Translations under genes and position numbers: made by a program
NCBI RefSeq assembly: GCF_946476835.1
Contig: NZ_CAMKWA010000017.1
Coordinates: 1-36,110 of the forward strand
Reading direction: 5' to 3'
Length of the DNA: 36,110 nt
From: an uncultured Neokomagataea sp.
Lineage (GTDB): Bacteria; Pseudomonadota; Alphaproteobacteria; Acetobacterales; Acetobacteraceae
The notes under the pieces: model-generated
The model's database searches: none
The model's input: only the letters and a program-made list of their open reading frames with translations
What the model was told of the DNA's origin: nothing
Part shown: positions 1-8,793 of the stretch, piece after piece
Layout of the letters: the number at the start of each line of letters is the position of its first letter
Numbering within the stretch: the first letter of the stretch is position 1

Positions 1-38
1 CTTATAAACACCACCCACATAACCGTCAATAACAAAAA

Positions 39-1394
39 TCAAAAAAACTTAAAAAATACCTTCGATAAAACAACATACCCACACGCCGAACCAACCAAAC
101 CCAACAGCCAAGAGATATCAAACGAGACCCACCGCCCTGCCCACCAACCATGAAAAAACGTCAAATCAAGGAAAGGCATTTCACAAGCCAACCCCACACC
201 ATAGCTCACCAATGCAGAGATATTCACACGCCCATAAATACCGCCATCAGCACGGAAAAAGTCTGCCACTTTATAAGAACCGCGACGGAGCCAATAAAAA
301 TCTAAAAGATTAATTGCCGTCCACGGCACCAAAACAGCCATCAACACATCAAGCAACGAGGAATAAAATCCCAAAAACGATTTGGACATAAACAGCGCCA
401 TACCCAAAGCGCAGAGCAAAGTCGCCAAACTCACTCCTATCCGCTCTTTTCCCTGCGGTATCCATTTTTGGAACATGTTTTGCGCTAACGTGATGGTCGA
501 GAGTGTTGAACAATACATATCCATCGCACTGGCCAAAGCGATTGAGAGCGTCAATGCCAACACCACCATTGCGCCTAAAGAGCCGCATAGTCGGCCAATA
601 GCCGCGACAACCTCCACATGCGGCATCGCAGATGCCAATAATGCACCTAAACCCATTGCCAACACGGAGCCTATAACGGAACCGCCATAACATGCCCAAA
701 ACGTTTTTGAATATGTTTCTGGCCGGGCCGGCAGATAGCGCGATGAATCTGACACATAGGGCGCATAAGAAATCTGCCAAAGAACCGACAGAGAAAAAAC
801 TTGGAACACGTGCGAAAAACTGCCCGAAAGGCTCAACAAGGGGGCAATACCGATTTGATGCACTCCCAGCAGCGCACATAATACTACGGCTACCGTCGCG
901 ATACATGCCAACGGCGTCGAAAAAATATGAAAAACACGATAGCCAATCACACAAGGTATGAACGCAAGGGCTGCCATCAGCAGAACCCCCCACTGCTGCC
1001 CCATACTTGGCATTACATAATGCAACGCATCAGCGCCCACGACAAAATTTGAAGCCACGAAACCGATATACATAATGATGACCATGACCACGATCGGGAT
1101 AGACCCTATCGACCCAAACTGCCCACGGCTTTGAATCATTTGAGGAACACCAAGAGCCGGCCCTTGCGCGGCGTGCAGAGCCATCAAAACACCACCGACT
1201 AGATTTCCCGCACATACCGCCAGCAATGATAGAGCAAACGACAAATGGTACACCGCAGGCCCTAACGTTCCCGTTACAACCGTCAAAAGCGTCATATTCG
1301 TACTAAACCAAATCGCGAACAAACCACGCGCCCGTCCGTAGCGTGCCCCTTCATCAATCTGACCAATTGTATTTTGCTCTATCATTGTTCCCAT
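39..1394 (-). CDS. NCS1-family cytosine/purine-type permease
   Basis: A 451-residue, almost wholly hydrophobic protein with about twelve predicted membrane segments. The N-terminal region (about residues 24-75: FAIWFSTNMTLLTVVTGTLG, then a segment ending in an AGNLVGG motif) is typical of nucleobase:cation symporter-1 proteins of the CodB/purine-cytosine permease type, and the length fits that family. It should import a nucleobase or related heterocycle across the inner membrane by cation symport; the exact substrate cannot be read. The chosen ATG is preceded by a strong GGGGAGGG ribosome-binding site about six bases upstream, which favours it over the ATG three codons later. A strong terminator-like palindrome lies in its 5' leader. 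No partner gene is visible because the window ends just after the stop codon. Confidence 0.85.
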   Translation of the reverse strand: MGTMIEQNTIGQIDEGARYGRARGLFAIWFSTNMTLLTVVTGTLGPAVYHLSFALSLLAVCAGNLVGGVLMALHAAQGPALGVPQMIQSRGQFGSIGSIPIVVMVIIMYIGFVASNFVVGADALHYVMPSMGQQWGVLLMAALAFIPCVIGYRVFHIFSTPLACIATVAVVLCALLGVHQIGIAPLLSLSGSFSHVFQVFSLSVLWQISYAPYVSDSSRYLPARPETYSKTFWACYGGSVIGSVLAMGLGALLASAMPHVEVVAAIGRLCGSLGAMVVLALTLSIALASAMDMYCSTLSTITLAQNMFQKWIPQGKERIGVSLATLLCALGMALFMSKSFLGFYSSLLDVLMAVLVPWTAINLLDFYWLRRGSYKVADFFRADGGIYGRVNISALVSYGVGLACEMPFLDLTFFHGWWAGRWVSFDISWLLGLVGSACGYVVLSKVFFKFF

Positions 1395-1440
1395 AACGAT
1401 CCCTCCCCTACCTCAAAGTCACCTAACAGTTTGCTCAGAA

Positions 1441-1466
1441 AAAAACCCGCTTATAAGCGGGTTTTT
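1441..1466. terminator. Perfect 26-bp palindrome, bidirectional terminator or attenuator
   Basis: AAAAACCCGCTTA is followed directly by its reverse complement, and T-runs flank it on both strands. This is a textbook factor-independent terminator shape. It lies about 46 bases upstream of the permease start codon and on the same strand sense as the permease leader. It could therefore stop mntR readthrough or act as an attenuator for the permease. Confidence 0.75.
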
Positions 1467-1560
1467 CTTTAAAATCAGCGGATAGATGTATTTTTTCAAT
1501 AACCAACCGTCACAATAAAATTATCCCGCCTTTTCTCACTCCCCCTCTTGGAGAGCACCC

Positions 1561-1701
1561 ATGCATATAAATGGCTATATTGTCACACCACATGGCACCC
1601 AACCCACCACGCTCAAAATGCAAAGTGGCATCAATAATGGACAGCAACATCCGGCACATATACTCAAAGACGCACTCAAAAAAAGCCGCCCTAAAATCTA
1701 G
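1561..1701 (+). CDS. Possible 46-residue small protein (doubtful)
   Basis: An ATG with a good upstream GGAGAG (about six bases away) opens a 46-codon frame beginning MHINGYIVTP and ending KKSRPKI. The protein would be soluble and basic at its C-terminus, and I recognise no family. Against it: its last codons coincide with the T-tract and hairpin of the mntR terminator, so the AAA-rich C-terminus may only reflect that structure. No convincing promoter is visible upstream. Otherwise the 1395-1706 interval holds only the two terminator-like hairpins. Confidence 0.25.
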   Translation: MHINGYIVTPHGTQPTTLKMQSGINNGQQHPAHILKDALKKSRPKI

Positions 1702-1713
1702 GGTTTTTAGGGC
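1678..1713 (-). terminator. Intrinsic terminator of mntR
   Basis: Read on the minus strand, GCCCTAAAA (1713-1705) pairs with TTTTAGGGC (1696-1688) around an 8-base loop, followed by a run of seven T (1684-1678). The mntR stop codon (1707-1709) lies inside the stem, so termination follows translation directly. Confidence 0.8.
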
Positions 1714-2186
1714 TTCTTACGCGCCTGAGCCATAAAATCCGCTAAGCCAGCCCTCATGGCAATTTGAAAAGCATCAAGCGTTTCAGCCCCGACATAATGT
1801 TCTAAACCTTCTGCATCGATGCGAGCACTCTCCAAACTCACGCCTAAGGCCAATAAAAATGCCTCTACAACGCGATGACGCGCACGCACCGTCTCCGCGA
1901 GGTGCCTGCCCTTAGAAGTCAAGAAAATGCCACGATAAGGCTTACGAGCAACGTATTCTTCTTCTGTCAACCGGCTCAGCATTTTAGCAACCGTAGGCTG
2001 TGAAACCCCCAAACGTTCAGCAAGATCAACCTGACGCGCCTCTTGTTCTTCATCCAAAAGATCCGCAATCAGTTCAACATAGTCTTCCACAAGCGCATTT
2101 TGGCGTGCCAGACGGTTTGCACGAAACCCTTCTGAATGCGTTTCAGCGTCACGTAAGATGTCGGAGTTTTTATATGATGATATCAT
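1707..2186 (-). CDS. mntR: Manganese-responsive DtxR-family repressor MntR
   Basis: A 159-residue cytoplasmic metalloregulator of the DtxR/MntR family. The winged helix-turn-helix covers about residues 53-92 (recognition region SQPTVAKMLSRL; wing YRGIFLTSKG). Aligned by eye with Bacillus MntR, all six metal ligands are conserved as D35, E38, H104, E126, E129 and H130 (VEDYVEL, RHRVVEAF and EGLEH motifs). This strongly indicates Mn(II) sensing. It is transcribed divergently from mntH, the usual target, which it should repress when Mn is plentiful. The extra N-terminal 30 residues resemble the longer Gram-negative MntR form. The start has no obvious ribosome-binding site, but it is the only ATG before the conserved domain. 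Confidence 0.93.
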   Translation of the reverse strand: MISSYKNSDILRDAETHSEGFRANRLARQNALVEDYVELIADLLDEEQEARQVDLAERLGVSQPTVAKMLSRLTEEEYVARKPYRGIFLTSKGRHLAETVRARHRVVEAFLLALGVSLESARIDAEGLEHYVGAETLDAFQIAMRAGLADFMAQARKKP

Positions 2187-2213
2187 GCTAAAGCTTTTAT
2201 ACGCCGGAAAGAT

Positions 2214-2250
2214 ATTATTCCCCCGAGAATAGATTATTCCCCGAGGAATA
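2214..2250. promoter_or_regulatory. Tandem repeat pair between mntR and mntH, candidate operators
   Basis: Two near-identical 18-base copies, ATTATTCCCCCGAGAATA (2214-2231) and ATTATTCCCCGAGGAATA (2233-2250), lie 19 bases apart, about two helical turns. Each copy is internally dyad-symmetric; the second has TATTCC and GGAATA arms. Position just upstream of mntR suggests autoregulation by MntR or control by another metal or stress regulator. The repeat does not resemble the separate dyad at mntH, so a second regulator is possible. Confidence 0.5.
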
Positions 2251-2303
2251 CAACAATAAGACCGTGAATATGCTCAGCTTCGCACAGAAAATCCATTGGG
2301 CTT

Positions 2304-2330
2304 TATAATATAGCACATTGCATATTGTGC
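2304..2330 (+). promoter_or_regulatory. mntH promoter -10 and overlapping MntR-box-like dyad
   Basis: A consensus TATAAT (2304-2309) is followed at once by the imperfect dyad GCACATTGCATATTGTGC (2313-2330; arms GCACA and TGTGC). The -35 is weak (TTCGCA at 2279-2284 is the best candidate). A dyad covering the likely transcription start is the classic position for a repressor, and MntR is encoded next door, so this is the best MntR operator candidate. Confidence 0.6.
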
Positions 2331-2353
2331 ATTTATGCGTTCTAGTTCGCCCT

Positions 2354-3733
2354 ATGCGAAATGATTCTCAATCCTATACCGAAACCGTTGCCACCAATGC
2401 TCATAAAGGCCCTAAACCTTTTTTGCAGGCCACGAAGGAGGAGGCCACTCGCCTCCCAGAAGGATTTGCAAGCATTCGTGTACCATCAAACCACGCATCA
2501 TGGTTTCGACGTTTTCTAGCGTTCGTAGGGCCAGGATACATGATTTCCGTAGGTTATATGGACCCCGGAAATTGGGCAACAGATCTCCAGGGCGGAGCGC
2601 AGTTCGGCTATACACTGCTTACTGTCATCATGCTCTCCAATCTGATGGCAATTTTACTTCAAGCCCTATCCGCACGACTAGGCATCGCAACAGGCCGTGA
2701 TTTAGCGCAAGCCTGCCGCGCTTACTTCCCACCAGCACTTAATATCGTTCTGTGGTTAGCCTGTGAAATTGCAATTATCGCGTGCGATTTAGCCGAAGTC
2801 ATTGGAACAGCCGTTGCTCTACAACTCTTATTCGGAATCCCTTTAATTTTTGGTGCATTAATATCGGCACTCGATGCTTTTCTAGTTCTACTCTTAATGA
2901 ATAAAGGATTCCGTTATATTGAAGCGTTTATTATAGGTCTTCTGAGCATTATAGCCCTATGCTTTATAGTTCAGTTGTTCGGCGCCCAACCGTCTACATT
3001 AAATATAATCAAAGGGTTTGTACCCAGCTCTGATCTCATAACGAATAAGCAACTTTTGTACATAGGCATCGGCATTATTGGGGCAACAGTAATGCCCCAT
3101 AATCTGTATTTGCACTCATCTATCGTACAAACACGCAACTTTGAACGCACACCGTCAGGCCGCCGCGATGCAATACGTTGGGCCACTTTAGATAGTACTA
3201 TCGCCTTAATGTTAGCCCTCTTTATCAATGCCGCTATTTTAATTGTTGCCGCAGTTGCCTTTCATGGCACCTCGCACCAAGGCATTACCGAGATTGGAGA
3301 AGCTTATCACTTATTATCTCCTATCTTAGGACTAGGAATTGCCTCCACCCTCTTTGCCACCGCTTTGCTTGCTGCAGGTACGAACTCAACCATTACGGGT
3401 ACGCTCGCTGGTCAGATTATCATGGAGGGTTTTCTAGGGCTACAAATGCCACATTGGGCGCGCCGCTTACTAACACGGAGCTTGGCACTACTGCCCGTTA
3501 TTCTCGTAACTGCATTATACGGGGATAAAGGCGTTGGAGAACTCCTCATATTTAGCCAAATTGTTTTATCAATGCAGCTCCCTTTTGCTGTAATCCCGTT
3601 GGTTCTATTTGTTTCCAGCAGACGGAAAATGGGAGAATTTGTTATATCCAAAAGAATTTCGGCCTTATCTTGGGCAGTATCCATAATTATAATTATTCTT
3701 AATATTAAATTATTAATTGGTTTGTTTATTTGA
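2354..3733 (+). CDS. mntH: Nramp-family divalent metal (Mn2+) transporter MntH
   Basis: An inner-membrane, proton-coupled Mn(II) importer of the Nramp family, 459 residues from the ATG used here, with about eleven membrane segments. The two metal-binding unwound helices are both present: DPGN at residues 70-73 (TM1) and MPHN at 247-250 (TM6). The frame stays open 12 codons further up to a TTG at 2318, but that start would fall inside the operator dyad next to the -10 box, so the ATG at 2354 is preferred, although it lacks a clear ribosome-binding site. Divergent mntR and the intervening dyad imply Mn-dependent repression. Fe2+ could also be carried, as in other family members. Confidence 0.93.
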   Translation: MRNDSQSYTETVATNAHKGPKPFLQATKEEATRLPEGFASIRVPSNHASWFRRFLAFVGPGYMISVGYMDPGNWATDLQGGAQFGYTLLTVIMLSNLMAILLQALSARLGIATGRDLAQACRAYFPPALNIVLWLACEIAIIACDLAEVIGTAVALQLLFGIPLIFGALISALDAFLVLLLMNKGFRYIEAFIIGLLSIIALCFIVQLFGAQPSTLNIIKGFVPSSDLITNKQLLYIGIGIIGATVMPHNLYLHSSIVQTRNFERTPSGRRDAIRWATLDSTIALMLALFINAAILIVAAVAFHGTSHQGITEIGEAYHLLSPILGLGIASTLFATALLAAGTNSTITGTLAGQIIMEGFLGLQMPHWARRLLTRSLALLPVILVTALYGDKGVGELLIFSQIVLSMQLPFAVIPLVLFVSSRRKMGEFVISKRISALSWAVSIIIIILNIKLLIGLFI

Positions 3734-3756
3734 ATATAAATAAGAAATATTCAAAT
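3728..3756 (+). terminator. Weak AT-rich hairpin at the end of mntH
   Basis: ATTTGAATAT (3728-3737) pairs with ATATTCAAAT (3747-3756) across a 9-base loop and overlaps the mntH stop codon. The stem is entirely A/T-rich apart from one pair and no clean T-run follows, so it is at best a weak terminator. Confidence 0.4.
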
Positions 3757-3789
3757 TATTAATATTGATTTTGAAGTACAAATTCCCAT

Positions 3790-4296
3790 GAATAGAAAAA
3801 GCCTTTGCATAGCTCTGTGCCAGAGGCAAAAGCATGGAGAGAGACGCTTTCACACGTGACCGACAGAACCGCTCAATAAACACATGACCCCTCCTGCAAT
3901 CCATAGAACTCCGGATGACATGACGCTTTTAGGCATTGAGTAAAACTGGATGGCCCTGAGTTGTCACTCTTGATCCGTGTTGAAAATTGCTGGGCTGCTA
4001 TTAACGCACCAGCGCTTCTGCAAGGGCATCACAGCAACACACAGCATCCATTGCATTGGACACGTGCCAGACATGATTAGGCCTATCAATAACCTGATGG
4101 TGCAAAAGGTACGAGAAACAGTGTGCTCTAGGTGTCAAACTGTCGTGCGGGGCTTTTGATAAATAAGCGTGATCCCCATCTTAACCATGAGACGGCGGAT
4201 ACGTTTATGCCACACATAACACCGCTCCCGCTAAAGAAAGCACATTATTTACCGTGAACCATACCACGGTATCCCTAGAAACTGACGCTCCATCAG
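3790..4296 (-). pseudogene. Decayed IS3-family transposase (orfB) remnant
   Basis: No long frame survives, but reading the minus strand across frames shows the order of an IS3-group orfB. From about 4296 downward there is LMERQFLGIPWYGSR, then WHKRIRRLMVKMG and IYQKPRTT (helix-turn-helix region). Next come decayed PEHT and NHVW-like steps, then FNTDQ near the second catalytic Asp, and MDCRRGHVFIERF before the catalytic Glu region. Several stops and frameshifts interrupt it, so it cannot be active. It abuts the broken permease remnant at about 4297, where the two homologies meet without a visible inverted repeat. The rest of 3757-3790 shows nothing recognisable. Confidence 0.75.
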
Positions 4297-4907
4297 CCCT
4301 GTTTCACCTTTAAGCTTCGTGCAAACCCCGCCACGCACGTCGTAACCGCAATGACCGCCCCCAGTATCGGGAAAATAAACGGCCAATCCATCCATAAGCC
4401 CCCCACGCATTAACCCAGTGCAGCGCTATTTCGGTCAGGGCCGTGCTAATAAAACACCGCAATCAACCCCAAGACCAACGCTGTTGCCCTGTCTTCGGCC
4501 AATAACGTCAGGTCAAAAATGGAAAAGAAATCCTTATTCGTCATCGTGACCTGTTCCTGCCCGATTTCTTCCCCCGCGCGCACCGTCAATGGAATTCGCA
4601 TTACATATGTCGCGGCCTAAATTTCCGGGAAATCCTGCTTCAGAAACGGTGCACCAACAAAACTCGTCAACTTTGTCTCAAACGGTGCATTCCCCGGCTG
4701 GCGAAATGCCTCATCAACACGATAAACATCACTCATGCTGGGGTAAGACCCATTATAAGACAGCTGATACCGCACGATCAGTGCCATCACGAGAAACACA
4801 GCCACACCCAGCGCCAGCCCCACAATATTAATCGCGGCATAACGCTTTTGATGCGTCAGTGTACGGAAAACACCCTTAAAAACTCCTGTAAACATGACGC
4901 TAAACAT
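4297..4907 (-). pseudogene. Truncated FtsX/MacB-type permease remnant
   Basis: The first 96 codons (4907-4617) are intact and begin with a membrane segment (AAINIVGLALGVAVFLVMAL) followed by VRYQLSYN. They end at a stop after APFLKQDFPEI. This matches the N-terminus of the intact 818-residue permease upstream, which has SAPFLRQDFPEI at the same place. Downstream, out of frame, MTNKDFFSIFDLTLLAED resembles the DPDFFKVFGVAL region of the same family. After an internal deletion there is a hydrophobic piece including PILGAVIAVTTCVAGF. It begins 12 bases after the TolC stop and was probably a second permease of the export operon. It is dead now, cut short next to IS3 debris. Confidence 0.75.
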
Positions 4908-4919
4908 CGCCCCCCCTCC

Positions 4920-6320
4920 TCACCAACCCGCTTGATCAAGGGCAGAAATCGGTGCCTGCAAAGGCTCCCAACCGCGCCGCCGCGCATGGCGAAACGCCTC
5001 TGCACCATGTGTGTCGTAGTTATTGGATAAAAGTTGCTGCGCTTGCAGACGCCCCATGGACGCCAAAAGATTTGCTTCCGCAACAATTGTATCATGCCGA
5101 CTTGATGCTAATTCGACTTGAGCAGCCCGTAAATTCTGATCCGCATACAGCACATCGGTCGTACTGCGCAGACCATAGCCATATTCCAACTGATAGCCCT
5201 TCAGCGTCGTCTCACCCGAATGGACTTCCGCAGCACCCGCCGAAATGGCTTGAAGACCATTTTCGACCGCACTCCAACTCGCCGCGACATTTTGCAACAC
5301 CGTACGCCGCGCAAGCTCTACAGCATGACGCGCTTGCTCATCCTTATCGCGCGCTTGCCGGATCTGCGAATTATACAAATCTCCATTATAGAGCGGCTGC
5401 ACTAAGGACACTGTGCCTGACATTTCCTCACCATAAAGCCGCCCATGGAACGGAGACGCAGGCCCCGTGGTGCCAAAGATCCCTTGAGCCTGAATTTGTG
5501 GCCCCCATTGGGAACGGGCTGTATCAATATCAGCATCTGCCGCGGATTTATTATCTTGTGATTGAGCGAACTGCGGACTGGACGCTAATGCGTCCTTCAA
5601 AGCATGCCCCAAATCTCTCGGCAGCCCCGGCAAGCCTTCAGGCATTGCCAAAACACCTGGTTCCACACCAATAACTGTACGAAACAGTGCTTCAGAAGAT
5701 GCAAGAGTTGCGCGCGCTTGATTTAGGCCAACTTCTGCCGAGTGCAGCCGTGCCTGCGCTTGCTCAACATCCGTTTTTGTCACTTGTTCCGCCGGGATTC
5801 CGCCGAGATTATAACGTGACGTCGTTAATTGCACTTGCCGCCGCAGCATATCCAAATCGGCCTTGCGTACGTCAAGAATAGCCCGGTCCCGCAGCACATC
5901 CATATAGGCTGTAATCGCATTGGTAAAAACTTGGTTTTCCGTCTGCTCAAGCGCATGAATTTCCGCACGAGACCGTGCATCTGCCGCTTTAACTTGGTTC
6001 GCCACATGCCCAAACGAATAAAGGGTCTGTCTCGCCTGCACATATCCTTCTGCATAGTTGGATGTGTAAGACCCCAGCGCATAAGCCCCAGTATAAGGCC
6101 CCTTCTGATAGTTCGCATCCATGTTGATTGTCACAGTCGGCCGCCATCCGGAGCGCGCCTGCGCGGAATTTTCTGTCACCGCACGCTGGTTCGCGCGTTC
6201 CCCCTGCAAAGTCGGGTTGCTCTTATACGCCATCTCCAACGCCTCATTCAGCGTTTGCGCCTTGAGGGAGGGAACAGCACTTAAAAGCGCCAAAGAAAGA
6301 ATGTAATGTACTTTGCGCAT
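4920..6320 (-). CDS. TolC-family outer-membrane efflux channel protein
   Basis: A 466-residue outer-membrane factor with two OEP-type repeats. The N-terminal signal peptide ends near LKA (about residue 21) and is followed by TLNEALEMAYKSNPTLQGER, the standard TolC opening; long helical, Ala/Gln-rich segments follow. It should form the trimeric exit duct for the adaptor and ABC permease encoded just upstream. The frame opens with a GTG at 6329, but the ATG at 6320 has a GGAG eight bases upstream and follows the permease stop by five bases, so it is preferred. The arrangement indicates a single co-transcribed, self-contained tripartite exporter. The substrate is not evident. Confidence 0.88.
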   Translation of the reverse strand: MRKVHYILSLALLSAVPSLKAQTLNEALEMAYKSNPTLQGERANQRAVTENSAQARSGWRPTVTINMDANYQKGPYTGAYALGSYTSNYAEGYVQARQTLYSFGHVANQVKAADARSRAEIHALEQTENQVFTNAITAYMDVLRDRAILDVRKADLDMLRRQVQLTTSRYNLGGIPAEQVTKTDVEQAQARLHSAEVGLNQARATLASSEALFRTVIGVEPGVLAMPEGLPGLPRDLGHALKDALASSPQFAQSQDNKSAADADIDTARSQWGPQIQAQGIFGTTGPASPFHGRLYGEEMSGTVSLVQPLYNGDLYNSQIRQARDKDEQARHAVELARRTVLQNVAASWSAVENGLQAISAGAAEVHSGETTLKGYQLEYGYGLRSTTDVLYADQNLRAAQVELASSRHDTIVAEANLLASMGRLQAQQLLSNNYDTHGAEAFRHARRRGWEPLQAPISALDQAGW

Positions 6321-6325
6321 AATAA

Positions 6326-8782
6326 TCACTCCGCCCTCAAAGCACGCGCAGGTTCAGCACGTGAGATACGGTAAGTCTGTCCAAGAACAGTGACCGTCGC
6401 GATGATAATCGCGCCCAAAATAGCAACAACGAAGTCAACAGCACTCAAAGCGATACGCTGGTCAAAGCCCGCCAGCCAGTTCCGCATAATGGCCCAAGCA
6501 ATCGGGGTTGCGATGACACAGGCCAGCACAACAGGTTTCAAAAACCCGTGCAAAAGTAAGGCGATAACCTGCCCACCCGTCGCCCCAAGCGTTTTACGAA
6601 TACCAATCTCATGAATACGCCGCGTCGCCGCAAAAGACGCCAACCCATACAAGCCAAGACAGGCAATCATCAACGCAACGATTGCCCCCTCCGTGAAGAC
6701 TTTGCCCAAACGTTGGTCATCTTCGTAATAGCTCGAGAGGCGCTCGTTAATATCCTCAAAATCCGCCGGCATATTCGGCGTAATTTTGTACCACGCCTTT
6801 TCCAAGCGTGATTTCATCACAGTTTCAGAAACCCCGTGGAAACGAATAGCGGGTATTGGCAGATAAAGTGGATTATCCGAGAGCGGATTAAAAAAGATTA
6901 TGCCCGGATATACTGCCGCATGAGGCGATTCAAAGCGAATATCACGGATAACACCAATAATGACGACATCACCTCCCCCGTCATTAATCGTTTTTCCAAC
7001 CGCGTCTTCCACATTATGAAAGCCGAATTTTAGTGCTGCACTCGCATTCAAGATTGCGTTGGTGCGGCGCTGTCTTTTCCCATTCCCCGTAGGCAGGACA
7101 TCTTCAAGATGCTCCAGATCAAACCACCGCCCCGCCATAAGCACGGGCTGATAAGTCTTTTGATAATCCGTGCTCACAGTATCTGTTAAGACATGAACCC
7201 GCACTGTTCCCGTGGGAGCATTATAGTCAAATGTCGTGCGTGACTTCCTATTAGGGTTGGGAGCCAATACCGCGAAAGTAGCAAAGTCCACGCCTTGAAC
7301 GTTGCGTATTTCCCGCAATATATCTTTTTGCGTCTTTAGAGTATCCGCAGAAATCTGATGACCAATTAAGAGACCCTGCTTAGCAAAGCCACAATTTGCA
7401 TCGCGCAGAAACTCTGTTTGATGATGAATAACCAACATACAAATCACTAAAGAAACAGCAATCGTGAACTGCCCAACAGTCAAACTATTCCGCAAACGCT
7501 CTGCAAAACGCCCACCAGAGGCCATGCGCGTCGCTGCAAAAATCAGAGATGGACGATAGCCAGACAAAACAACAGCCGGATAAATTCCATTCAAAACACT
7601 ACAGGCCACAATAATAATCGGTAGAATTTTGAACACGAAACCATAGTCAATAGTTATGTTTTTACCCGTAATAAGCGCGATTTCGGGAACTAATACTTCA
7701 CTCAACGCAAGCCCAATAAATGCCGAGAATACAACAAAACACGTCGCTTCCCCCATAAACTGTATAAAAAGAGCTTTACGGGTGGCACCAAAGGTTTTCC
7801 GCAAAGCCACCTCCCGCGCCCGCAAAGCAGAGCGTGCCGTTGCCAAATTCACCGTATTGACACATGCTAGCACCAAAGACAGCGCAGCAATCAAAGCAAT
7901 ACTATTCACAACGTTTTGGTTAATGGCATCTTGAGCGTATTGAAGATGCGCATCATAAAAATGCGCCTTATCTAGCCCCACCAAAGACAGGGCAAAGGTT
8001 CTTTCAGGATGAGGACCAATAGAGAAATCATCCGTCCCCGCAGCGTGCTGCTTAATAAATTGCTCTAATTGCGCGTTAATGACGTCAATCTGAGACGGCT
8101 TATGCAGCTTTAAATAAATCGCCCCACAATCTCCGCCCCAATCAATAAAGCAGTCTTGTTTTTCATCATTTTTCGTAATTGGCATAAAAAAATCATACCG
8201 CGTCAAAAAATCGGGGTTACTCCGGTTTTTCAACACACCGCTAATCGTATGAGCATAGTTTTTCTCACCATGATTAAGCGTCACAACCCGCCCGAGCACA
8301 TCAACTGTGCCAAAAATTTTGCGCGCCGCACCTTCGGAGATAACCACACTATCCGGCTGGCTTAATGCCTCCTCCACACGGCCAGAACGCAGGGCAACAC
8401 CAAAAACCTTAAAAAAATCCGGATCAACTGATCCTTCATCAAACTCTTCAAAATGACCGTCTTTTTGAAGGCTAACCCCATTTTCTTCCAGCCGCGTACT
8501 GCTTTCAATTTCTGGAAAATCCTGCCGCAAAAATGGGGCAGATCGGAACGTACTTTCAGGATATTCTTTGGCCTCAACGCCCGGCATCATCCAATGTGCA
8601 TCGACTCGCGCCACGCGCTGAATATCAGCCAATCCTGTATTAAAATTATACTCATACCGCACGAGTAACGCCAAAGTCAGAAAGACCCCGATCCCCAGCG
8701 CCAATCCAAAAACATTCAACCCAACATACAATGGGTGCCGCTGCGCCTGTCGCGCTACACCACGGATAATCGTGCCCAACAT
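6326..8782 (-). CDS. Two-module FtsX/MacB-type ABC transporter permease (818 aa)
   Basis: An inner-membrane permease with a single N-terminal membrane segment (about 20-42), a periplasmic MacB-type domain, an FtsX core carrying EVALRKTFGAT, a second periplasmic domain, and a C-terminal FtsX core carrying EIGIRKTLGATG. This doubled layout of about 800 residues with no fused ATPase differs from E. coli MacB (one permease module fused to its ATPase). It resembles the large permeases common in Bacteroidetes and Acidobacteria. It probably works by mechanotransmission, driving a periplasmic substrate through the adaptor and TolC partner. The start is well supported by GGGAGGG five to six bases upstream, 11 bases after the ATPase stop. 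A broken homologue lies beyond tolC. Confidence 0.88.
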   Translation of the reverse strand: MLGTIIRGVARQAQRHPLYVGLNVFGLALGIGVFLTLALLVRYEYNFNTGLADIQRVARVDAHWMMPGVEAKEYPESTFRSAPFLRQDFPEIESSTRLEENGVSLQKDGHFEEFDEGSVDPDFFKVFGVALRSGRVEEALSQPDSVVISEGAARKIFGTVDVLGRVVTLNHGEKNYAHTISGVLKNRSNPDFLTRYDFFMPITKNDEKQDCFIDWGGDCGAIYLKLHKPSQIDVINAQLEQFIKQHAAGTDDFSIGPHPERTFALSLVGLDKAHFYDAHLQYAQDAINQNVVNSIALIAALSLVLACVNTVNLATARSALRAREVALRKTFGATRKALFIQFMGEATCFVVFSAFIGLALSEVLVPEIALITGKNITIDYGFVFKILPIIIVACSVLNGIYPAVVLSGYRPSLIFAATRMASGGRFAERLRNSLTVGQFTIAVSLVICMLVIHHQTEFLRDANCGFAKQGLLIGHQISADTLKTQKDILREIRNVQGVDFATFAVLAPNPNRKSRTTFDYNAPTGTVRVHVLTDTVSTDYQKTYQPVLMAGRWFDLEHLEDVLPTGNGKRQRRTNAILNASAALKFGFHNVEDAVGKTINDGGGDVVIIGVIRDIRFESPHAAVYPGIIFFNPLSDNPLYLPIPAIRFHGVSETVMKSRLEKAWYKITPNMPADFEDINERLSSYYEDDQRLGKVFTEGAIVALMIACLGLYGLASFAATRRIHEIGIRKTLGATGGQVIALLLHGFLKPVVLACVIATPIAWAIMRNWLAGFDQRIALSAVDFVVAILGAIIIATVTVLGQTYRISRAEPARALRAE

Positions 8783-8793
8783 GGCATCCCTCC

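Noticed and set aside
1467-1690. Riboswitch (thiamine or guanidine type) upstream of the NCS1 permease
   Set aside because: Conserved core sequences of those classes were not found by eye; only a terminator-like palindrome is supported.
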